A DNA stretch of 5,085 nt, taken from Verrucomicrobia bacterium UBA1727 (GTDB taxonomy: Bacteria > Verrucomicrobiota > Kiritimatiellia > RFP12 > UBA1067). A program made the translations under genes and the position numbers. Below the pieces are notes generated by a model. That model did no database searches. It was not told where the DNA came from and saw only the letters and a program-made list of their open reading frames with translations. This document shows positions 1 to 5,085 of this stretch, piece after piece (the first letter of the stretch is position 1; every line of letters begins with the position of its first letter). Location: the NCBI GenBank assembly GCA_002315875.1, contig DCIL01000081.1, positions 23,943 through 29,027 on the forward strand, given 5' to 3'.

Positions 1-905
1 TTGACGATGTTGCCGTTCTCGAGGTAATCGCGCATCTCCTTCACCGCCATGACCGCACAGTTGTCCTCGGCCTCTTCGGTGGAAGCGCCGAGATGCGGAA
101 TGACGATGCAGCCCTTCTGTCCCGCAGTGGTCGCATTCGGGAAGTCGGTGACATACTTACGGACCTTGCCCGCCGCCAGCGCCTCGAGCATATCCTTCTC
201 ATTGACGAGCGCGTCACGGGCGCAGTTGATGATGATGATACCGGTCTTCATCATCGCGATGGTCTCGGCATTGATCATGCCCTTGGTAGAATCGAGGGCG
301 GGCACGTGAATCGTGATGTAGTCGCAGGCACGGTAGATCGCCTCAACATTCTTGCAGTGCTTGACGGCGCGGCTCAGATTCCAGGCGGCATCAACCGAAA
401 GATAGGGATCGTACCCGAAGACCTCCATACCGAGACTGACCGCGGCATTGGCAACCTTCTGACCGATGGCACCAAGCCCGATGACACCGAGCTTCTTGCC
501 CTGGATCTCAGTGCCGGCGAAGGCCTTCTTCGCCTTCTCAGCCGTCTTGTTGATGGCGGCGTCCGCGGCGTTTTCCTTGACCCATTCGATACCACCGACA
601 ACATCGCGGCTGGCGAGAAGCATTCCGGCGATCACGAGTTCCTTGACGCCGTTGGCGTTGGCTCCGGGAGTGTTAAATACGACGATGCCCTTCTTGGCAT
701 ATTCCGCATGGGGAATGTTGTTGACGCCGGCTCCGGCGCGGGCGACGGCGAGCAGATTCGCTCCAGGCGTAAGCTCGTCCATCTTGGCCGAACGGACGAA
801 CACGGCGTCGGCTTCGGCGAAGTTTTCGGTGCGGACGTACTTGTCGTCCAGGTTATCGAGGCCGCAATTCGCGATGGGATTGAGGCAGTTGTACTTGTAG
901 TTCAT
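1..905 (-). CDS. serA: D-3-phosphoglycerate dehydrogenase, N-terminal 301 residues (3' end beyond window)
   Basis: Oxidises 3-phosphoglycerate to 3-phosphohydroxypyruvate with NAD+, the first committed step of cytosolic serine synthesis. Seen in my translation from the ATG at 905: an N-terminal half of the substrate domain with ARAGAGVNN (55-63), a Rossmann NAD-binding loop GLGAIG (143-148) followed by the ribose-binding Asp D166 in VFGYDPY, the NCARDALV motif with catalytic Arg R230, and the PHLGAST motif with catalytic His H271. The frame stays open to base 1, so the rest of the enzyme, probably about 85-95 residues with an ACT regulatory domain as in short-form SerA, lies outside. The order and spacing of motifs identify the D-2-hydroxyacid dehydrogenase family; the VTDFPN and PHLGAST..EAEDNCAVMA stretches favour SerA over other members. 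Oddity: the residue aligned with the family's catalytic Glu is Ala258. The start overlaps the stop of the upstream coiled-coil gene by four bases, implying translational coupling. Confidence 0.93.
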   Translation of the reverse strand, partial: MNYKYNCLNPIANCGLDNLDDKYVRTENFAEADAVFVRSAKMDELTPGANLLAVARAGAGVNNIPHAEYAKKGIVVFNTPGANANGVKELVIAGMLLASRDVVGGIEWVKENAADAAINKTAEKAKKAFAGTEIQGKKLGVIGLGAIGQKVANAAVSLGMEVFGYDPYLSVDAAWNLSRAVKHCKNVEAIYRACDYITIHVPALDSTKGMINAETIAMMKTGIIIINCARDALVNEKDMLEALAAGKVRKYVTDFPNATTAGQKGCIVIPHLGASTEEAEDNCAVMAVKEMRDYLENGNIV

Positions 906-1864
906 TTTTGTTTTTCCTTTTCCGTAGAGTTTATCGTGGAAAATTCCCAGTCCGGATAGAGGGACTTCAGCGTCTTGAGATAGAAGTTGGCGTCATTGAC
1001 GCGATCTTCCTTCAAGGCCTTGAAATACAGCTGCTCGATCGAACCGCCGACCGACTTGCGCACCTTGTCCGCACGATCCTTTCGCCCTTCCGCCGCGAGT
1101 CGCTCGGTGCGGGCGAGTTCGCGCGTCGCCTTCGAGAGCGTCATGTCGTTCTCGGCGAGATACGGCTTCTTCACCTTCTTGACGACGTTGTTGTTCTCGT
1201 CAATCACGGTGTCTTCGGTTCCTCCGGCCCAGGCAAGATCGGCAATGGTCTTCTCGGGAGCAATCGCGCGCTCGCGCTCCTCGAGGTCCTGCTTCCACTC
1301 GCGAAGATCGCGTTCAATGGTCTCAAAGTCGATCTTCCTAAGCTCCAGCACCTTCGCCTCGGCGATGATGCGCTCGGAAAGAAGCTTCGCCTTCTCAAGC
1401 TCCTCCGCCTTGGCCTTCGCCTTCTCGGCCTCTGCCGCCGCCTCGGCCTGCGCCTTGCGCGTCGCCTCCTGCGCCGCCTTCGTCTTCAGCGCCTCGGCAT
1501 CCTTAAGCGCCCTCGCCTTCTCCGCCTCGGCCTGCGCCGCCATCGCCTTCGCTTCGGCGGCCTTACGGTTGTCGGCCGCCGCCTTGGCCTCGATCTCGGC
1601 TTGTTCCTTGGCGAGCTTCGCGGCCTCGAGTTCGTTCTGCTTCGCCTCCGCCTCGGCCTTGGCCGTGCGCTCGCGCGCCTGCGCTGCGGCAGTTTCCTTT
1701 TCGGACTTCCTCAGCACTTTTTCCGCCTTTTCGACATCCGCCGAGGCCTTCAATGCCAACGCATTGGCAATGTCAGAACGCTTGGTACTGACCACAACCG
1801 CCGCAACTGCCGCGGCGACTACCGCCACCGACACCGAGACAATGGAAATAATCTTGAAATTCAT
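902..1864 (-). CDS. Membrane-anchored Ala/Lys/Glu-rich coiled-coil protein, function unknown
   Basis: 320 residues, not recognised as a named family. Residues 4-25 form one hydrophobic helix (IISIVSVSVAVVAAAVAAVV) with a short MNFK head and a TKR stop-transfer after it, so it is probably a single-pass anchor rather than a cleaved signal peptide. Residues about 41-200 are a near-continuous helical coiled coil built from degenerate KAEAE/AQAEAEKA units, reminiscent of the central arm of TolA. Residues 200-320 are less repetitive: a DLAWAGGTED segment, an Asn-rich turn (DENNNVV), then a basic helical region and a C-terminal pair of helices (SIEQLYFKALKEDRVNDANF, then a LKSLYPDWEF end). No TolA/TonB C-terminal domain is evident. 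The likely place is the inner membrane with the arm in the periplasm, but topology is inference. It follows an extended -10 box by 8 nt, has no visible Shine-Dalgarno, and ends in an ATGA overlap with serA. Resemblance to TolA may only reflect composition. Confidence 0.85.
   Translation of the reverse strand: MNFKIISIVSVSVAVVAAAVAAVVVSTKRSDIANALALKASADVEKAEKVLRKSEKETAAAQARERTAKAEAEAKQNELEAAKLAKEQAEIEAKAAADNRKAAEAKAMAAQAEAEKARALKDAEALKTKAAQEATRKAQAEAAAEAEKAKAKAEELEKAKLLSERIIAEAKVLELRKIDFETIERDLREWKQDLEERERAIAPEKTIADLAWAGGTEDTVIDENNNVVKKVKKPYLAENDMTLSKATRELARTERLAAEGRKDRADKVRKSVGGSIEQLYFKALKEDRVNDANFYLKTLKSLYPDWEFSTINSTEKEKQK
915..919 (-). promoter_or_regulatory. Shine-Dalgarno site of serA
   Basis: On the minus strand AAGGA lies 9 nt before the ATG at 905, inside an A-rich run (GGAAAAGGAAAAACAAAA) that also codes the Lys/Glu-rich tail of the upstream protein. 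It supports the ATG at 905, whose A is also the last base of the upstream TGA stop codon, as the true start. Confidence 0.65.
1385..1687 (-). repeat. Low-complexity coding repeat (KAEA-type coiled coil)
   Basis: This part of the coiled-coil gene (residues about 60-160) is made of degenerate short units such as GCC-GAG-GCG-AAG on the coding strand, seen on the plus strand as recurrent cgccttctcggcctc-like words. The units are not exact tandem copies, so the periodicity is mainly at protein level (Ala, Lys and Glu). The local GC is clearly higher than in the rest of the window. Confidence 0.6.
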
Positions 1865-1893
1865 TGGCGCATATTATACCATAATTTCGCCAA
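1864..1893. repeat. 6-bp inverted repeat flanking the -10 box (possible operator)
   Basis: TTGGCG at 1864-1869 and CGCCAA at 1888-1893 are perfect inverted copies separated by 18 nt, and the -10 element sits between them. Only isolated further pairs exist inside. There is no T-run after either arm, so it does not read as a terminator. It could be an operator half-site pair or chance; a 6-bp match is short. Confidence 0.35.
1873..1881 (-). promoter_or_regulatory. Extended -10 promoter for the coiled-coil/serA unit
   Basis: The minus strand reads TGGTATAAT at 1881-1873, a perfect sigma70-type TATAAT with the TGn extension. The hexamer 17 bp upstream (1901-1896, CGGGTT) does not resemble TTGACA, which fits an extended -10 promoter that needs little -35 contact. 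Only 8 nt separate the box from the ATG at 1864, so initiation at the usual distance would give a leader of about 0-3 nt. The site lies in the 37-nt gap after the hydrolase stop codon. Transcription start is inferred, not shown. Confidence 0.6.
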
Positions 1894-1901
1894 GAAACCC
1901 G

Positions 1902-3689
1902 TCAGCGCAAACGAACCTCAATCGGGGCGAGCGTAACGGTTTCGGGTTTGCCGTCAAGGGTTACCTTGCAGGTGACCGGCTCACGGACGGTATTGACGAG
2001 CGCGAGCAGAATTCTGCCGTCATTGCGCCAGGCGCGCACGGCAATTCGCTCGTCATCCACTGAGACCGACGGTCCCTTCTCAAGCGAATGGAAGAACGGC
2101 ACATATCCCTTGATTTCCGCGGCAATGCGCTTGACCTCGTCCCAACGCCGCTCGAACGGATCCTTGCGGTCCATCTTGACGAGATCGAAAAACGAATAGA
2201 AGATAAGTCCCTTAGCCCCACCCGCAAGCGCCTGCCAGGCCATGTTGCGCACTTCGTCGTAAGTCGGCGCGCCGCATTCGGAACGCGGCGGACCCGGCTT
2301 CCTCCAGCTGTAGGCGTCCTTATCGAAGACCTGCACGACTTCCCATATCGGCTTGAGATCCATCGTGCCGCGCTCGGTATCGCGCACCCATTCCGTCACC
2401 ATGCCGATCGGATCCTTGTAAAGCGGATACGGATCAGTGCCGATGGCATCGAAGACCGGCAGATAGTCCCTCACCTCACTATGCTGCCAGATCGCAATCC
2501 ATCCGGGATGGTTCGGATCAAGCTTCTCAACGAGCTCGCGTTCGGCCTTCATCGCCGCCCGTTCCGAGACCGGCCGCTCATCGTTCATGTACCAGGCGAG
2601 AGTTGCAGGATGATCACGGAACTCCCTGACGAGCGCGGCTTCTGGAAGAATCTTGCCGACCGTATTGTAGATGACCTTCATCCCCTTCTTCGCCGAAAGA
2701 TCCATCCGCTCGCGGGTCGGACGATCATAGTCCATGTAGCAATTGAAGGGACTATCACAGAACCGTTCGAACTTCTTGTCGTCGAAGCGTCCCATAAGAT
2801 ACATGCCGAGCGGAAAGAAGAGCTTACCGTCCACCAACGTGCGTCCGTATTCGTCGAAGCGAACCTTTATTGACTGTTCCCGTTCGCGCGTCACGCGATT
2901 GAACACGATTGCCGCGGTCTCGTTCGTGCGCCCGGGAACATCCGAAAGGACGAACTCGATGCGGTTGGCGCCCATCGCGAAGTCGGACACCTTGCACTCC
3001 GTTTCCGCCACATAGTCCGTGACGCTCACGGGAATCGAACGCGCGACGGACGGCTTCTTCGCGTCAATGACGCGGAAAACGCCTTTCGCAGTCTTGCAGA
3101 ACCCCTCGGGCAAGGTCAGCGCCGCCTTGATAACAACCCTGCCGTCCGCGGCGAAATTGCGATAGCGCGACGTATAGAGTCCGTCAATGAGCGGCATTTC
3201 CTTCTCGCGGAGAAAAAGGTTCTCGACCACCGCCTTGCCGAGCGTTCCCTTGCCGGCGATCACCTGCAACGCGGCGTGGGTCGCTTCAGGCGGAATCGGA
3301 CGACTCCTCATCGCGAGCGCGAGAGCGTTCGTGGTGCCCGAGACGTTGGGAGCATACGTGCCGGCAATGAAGCCCTTCTTGCCATACCATTCAAGACAGA
3401 AGCAGAGATTGCGACTGAGTCCATCGGTTGAAATTGTCGCACCGAACTCGTAAGTCGAACCGCGGCGAAGCGGGACGTCAAGCGTCAAAAACGCATTCGC
3501 ATTCGTATCCGCATTCTCAAACACGAGCTTCTTCGCCGCGCGATCGAACTTCATGGGTCCGCGCAGATACTTCACCTTGGCCGTCTCAACGAGATTTTGC
3601 TTCGGCAGCGCGGCAGAATTGTCCGCCTCCGCGGCAAAGGCGAAGCCGACCGCAAACAACGCGGCAATCGCCAAACTCACTCTATTCAT
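1902..3689 (-). CDS. Secreted putative glycoside hydrolase, GH-A-like TIM barrel with N-terminal beta-sandwich
   Basis: 595 residues from the ATG at 3689. Residues 1-20 are a signal peptide (MNRVSLAIAALFAVGFAFAA, cleavage near AFA/A). Residues about 30-165 look like a carbohydrate-binding beta-sandwich (YEFGATIST, ENLFLRE). After a second beta-rich region (about 170-275) the barrel opens with DEYGRTLVDGKLFFPLGMY. Eight candidate strands can be read: FFPLGMY, FNCYMDYD, MKVIYNT, TLAWYMNDE, WIAIWQ, FDAIGTDPYP, KPIWEVVQVF, GLIFYSFFD. E371 at the end of strand 4 (WYMNDERP) is the likely acid/base; E450 in strand 7 (PIWEVVQ) is a possible nucleophile, though Q453 may occupy the usual place. Residues about 540-595 form a C-terminal beta domain. 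Substrate and CAZy family cannot be stated. The gene starts 11 nt after the LamG gene stop, suggesting a shared transcript and joint action on an external glycan. A non-catalytic glycan-binding role is possible. Confidence 0.8.
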   Translation of the reverse strand: MNRVSLAIAALFAVGFAFAAEADNSAALPKQNLVETAKVKYLRGPMKFDRAAKKLVFENADTNANAFLTLDVPLRRGSTYEFGATISTDGLSRNLCFCLEWYGKKGFIAGTYAPNVSGTTNALALAMRSRPIPPEATHAALQVIAGKGTLGKAVVENLFLREKEMPLIDGLYTSRYRNFAADGRVVIKAALTLPEGFCKTAKGVFRVIDAKKPSVARSIPVSVTDYVAETECKVSDFAMGANRIEFVLSDVPGRTNETAAIVFNRVTREREQSIKVRFDEYGRTLVDGKLFFPLGMYLMGRFDDKKFERFCDSPFNCYMDYDRPTRERMDLSAKKGMKVIYNTVGKILPEAALVREFRDHPATLAWYMNDERPVSERAAMKAERELVEKLDPNHPGWIAIWQHSEVRDYLPVFDAIGTDPYPLYKDPIGMVTEWVRDTERGTMDLKPIWEVVQVFDKDAYSWRKPGPPRSECGAPTYDEVRNMAWQALAGGAKGLIFYSFFDLVKMDRKDPFERRWDEVKRIAAEIKGYVPFFHSLEKGPSVSVDDERIAVRAWRNDGRILLALVNTVREPVTCKVTLDGKPETVTLAPIEVRLR

Positions 3690-3698
3690 AGACCCTTG

Positions 3699-3702
3699 CC
3701 TC
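3699..3702 (-). promoter_or_regulatory. Shine-Dalgarno site deciding the hydrolase start
   Basis: GAGG lies 9 nt before the ATG at 3689 and overlaps the TGA stop of the LamG gene (TGAGG). An in-frame TTG at 3704 would add five residues (MRQGS) but would put this site inside the gene; the signal peptide also begins naturally at the ATG (MNRVSLAIAAL). The ATG at 3689 is therefore preferred. Confidence 0.65.
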
Positions 3703-5085
3703 AATGCAGCAGAATCGTCGTTCCGCCTTCGGACTGCCGCGCCTTGAGGAAGTCCTTCGGCTCGAGCACCGCGCGCGTAAAGCGAATCTCGTCAACGAGG
3801 CCGGAATAACTGTTCTGATGGCCATGCATCGCATTGGACATAAGCTGAGTGTAGGCATAATTCGTAGCATCTCCAGACCACACTTGCGCATCCGATGCAA
3901 GGGTCTTGGTAACTTTCAATTCGCCACCGACGTACACCTTGATAGTTCCCGCCGATCGATCACGAACGACGGCAACATGCTGCCAGGCCTGGCGTTGAAG
4001 CCCGACCGATCCACAGTAAATCGAAGTAGATTTACTATCGACACCACGATACCCAATGACGAACTGATCCTGTTGATTTGCAAGCGTGAACTGCCGGGAC
4101 ACGCCTTCCGGAGCCATCATAAAACAGTAGGCCGGTTGCTTGTAAGCATCCTTCGGAAGCGTCTCAGAGTTGACGATGAACTCAAGAGTGAAATCACCGA
4201 CGAGATACATAGGAAGATTCTGCACCCTTAGCTGCGGAGTGGCAGAAGTCCCATTGACGAAAGACGAAAAGCCCGAGGTGTTCGCCAGACGTTTGATTGC
4301 GCCCTTTTCGGCACTGAGGTACGGCGCCCAAACCTTGTTGGTAAACGACCCATCCGTACGCAAGTTCGTATCCCACCAGCCGGACTCCGTCCTGCGGTCA
4401 ACGCAAGCGGTATAGGTGAGATTAGTAGCAAAGGAATTGTATATAACCTTATTTGCCGTCGCACCATTCGTACCGGTAAATCTCCAGTGGGCGAGATTCC
4501 GCGGAGTCTCCTCGTACCAAGGCGTCAAATCCTCATACCAATTCGCAAATCCACGCTTAACCCGCACGGCCGCCACATCGATCGTACCCAAGGAGTAAGA
4601 CAGATAACCGGTACGGTGCTTCCAGCACCCTCCGATGCGCAGGATGCTGTTGGTGCCGAAATCGATCAATCCATTAATCGTATCGCTGGCCTTGCAAATC
4701 GCATCCTGATAATCCGAGCGATAGTAAAACTTACGATTGACCGCATCCCAGCTAATAACCACATTACGCCAATTGCCGGCGTGAAACACCCCCTTGCAGG
4801 ATGCGCGATACGGAGTTGCCGAATGAGTTGCGGTAAACCCGGTCTCATAGATCTCCTTCGCCGACTTCGACAAATCCACACCATAAATACCAACATTCAC
4901 ATCCGAATACATTCGCAAGAACACAGTCGGATCCTGATCGTCAGTCATTGTATCCTCTTTTTTGCCAATTCCGACGAGCGCACCAGCCGAACATCCAGAA
5001 TAAGCCGTCCCACCATCCTGTGACGTGTAGTAGACCCGAACGAGCATCTCCACCGTAAAGGACTCCCGCCAGCAAATTTCCAGCG
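3701..5085 (-). CDS. Tandem LamG/concanavalin A-like domain protein, C-terminal 460 residues (5' end beyond window)
   Basis: The frame is open to the right edge (first whole codon at 5083). Two jelly-roll lectin-like domains are visible, numbering residues from the edge. The first runs from about 8 to 178, with FTVEMLVRV (9-17), GNWRNVVISWD (103-113) and GTIDVAAVRVKRGF (166-179). The second runs from about 198 to 447, with LAHWRFTG (198-204), FTLEFIVNS (298-306), QAWQHVAVVRD (365-375), IKVYVGGEL and GLVDEIRFTRAVLEP (428-442). These are the paired strands typical of LamG/LamG-like (Laminin_G_3) domains, which usually bind sugars or proteins outside the cell. A GTG at 5053 is not a likely start because it falls inside the first strand of domain 1 (V11), so a signal peptide and perhaps more domains lie upstream. 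No C-terminal sorting motif or membrane helix is seen; it ends GGTTILLH. The base composition is visibly richer in A/T than its neighbours. Probably cotranscribed with the hydrolase. Confidence 0.85.
   Translation of the reverse strand, partial: LEICWRESFTVEMLVRVYYTSQDGGTAYSGCSAGALVGIGKKEDTMTDDQDPTVFLRMYSDVNVGIYGVDLSKSAKEIYETGFTATHSATPYRASCKGVFHAGNWRNVVISWDAVNRKFYYRSDYQDAICKASDTINGLIDFGTNSILRIGGCWKHRTGYLSYSLGTIDVAAVRVKRGFANWYEDLTPWYEETPRNLAHWRFTGTNGATANKVIYNSFATNLTYTACVDRRTESGWWDTNLRTDGSFTNKVWAPYLSAEKGAIKRLANTSGFSSFVNGTSATPQLRVQNLPMYLVGDFTLEFIVNSETLPKDAYKQPAYCFMMAPEGVSRQFTLANQQDQFVIGYRGVDSKSTSIYCGSVGLQRQAWQHVAVVRDRSAGTIKVYVGGELKVTKTLASDAQVWSGDATNYAYTQLMSNAMHGHQNSYSGLVDEIRFTRAVLEPKDFLKARQSEGGTTILLH

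Noticed and set aside
93..959. Plus-strand open frame of 288 codons
   Set aside because: It lies antisense to a clear serA with all its family motifs; the translation is an Asp/Gly/Arg-rich shadow with no recognisable domain.
1265..1744. CRISPR or exact tandem DNA repeat in the coiled-coil region
   Set aside because: The units are short, degenerate and in frame with Ala/Lys/Glu codons; there is no constant repeat or spacer length.
1864..1893. Rho-independent terminator after the hydrolase gene
   Set aside because: The stem is only 6 bp with an 18-nt loop and no following T-run on the minus strand; the TATAAT within the loop points to a promoter instead.
908..2063. Plus-strand open frames of 342 and 358 codons
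   Set aside because: They mirror the coiled-coil gene. One is Leu/Arg-rich and the other Ser/Ala-rich, as expected from reading Ala/Lys/Glu codons backwards in other frames; they have no membrane or domain logic of their own.
2088..2873. Plus-strand open frame of 261 codons
   Set aside because: It is antisense to the hydrolase barrel, whose strand and catalytic motifs are coherent; no domain is seen in the shadow.
3690..3704. TTG start at 3704 for the hydrolase
   Set aside because: It would overlap the LamG stop and bury the GAGG site; the ATG at 3689 gives a better signal peptide and Shine-Dalgarno spacing.
3704..4231. Plus-strand open frame of 175 codons and similar frames to 5023
   Set aside because: They are antisense to the LamG protein, whose two repeated domains confirm the minus-strand frame.
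5051..5053. GTG at 5053 as the start of the LamG gene
   Set aside because: The frame stays open to the window edge, and this Val lies inside the first beta strand of a LamG domain (FTVEMLVRV), matching FTLEFIVNS in the second domain.

Overview
All four genes that can be supported lie on the minus strand and read right to left: a tandem LamG-domain protein (5' end outside the window), a secreted putative glycoside hydrolase, a membrane-anchored alanine-rich coiled-coil protein, and a D-3-phosphoglycerate dehydrogenase (SerA; 3' end outside the window). They are tightly packed. LamG and hydrolase are 11 nt apart, hydrolase and coiled-coil are 37 nt apart, and the coiled-coil and serA genes overlap by 4 nt (ATGA). 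No RNA genes, insertion sequences, CRISPR repeats or rho-independent terminators were seen, and no stretch over 300 bases lacks a gene.

Region by region: 3701-5085 encodes the C-terminal 460 residues of a carbohydrate-binding-type protein with two concanavalin-A/LamG-like domains. 1902-3689 encodes a 595-residue exported protein with an N-terminal beta-sandwich, a TIM barrel whose eight strands can be picked out by eye, and a small C-terminal beta domain. Together these look like a polysaccharide-handling pair. 1865-1901 is the only intergenic space and holds a perfect extended -10 box (TGGTATAAT) only 8 nt from the next start codon, inside a 6+6 bp dyad. 902-1864 encodes a 320-residue protein with one N-terminal membrane helix and a long K/E/A-rich coiled coil. 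1-905 encodes the first 301 residues of SerA (serine biosynthesis, NAD-binding GLGAIG motif).

The internal promoter suggests two transcriptional modules: LamG + hydrolase (extracellular glycan work) and coiled-coil + serA (envelope/housekeeping), the second able to be expressed on its own.

The organism is a bacterium of moderately high GC. The mix of multi-LamG proteins, divergent GH-A-like hydrolases of the 'WY..DE' type and a short-form SerA is what I would expect from a glycan-degrading member of the PVC superphylum (Kiritimatiellota/Lentisphaerota/Verrucomicrobiota). That placement is inference from gene style, not from a marker gene. Nothing in the window is a clear new defence or mobile system. 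The most interesting points are the near-leaderless promoter/dyad, the pairing of a membrane coiled-coil protein with serA, the apparent loss of the usual catalytic Glu in SerA, and the unassigned hydrolase.
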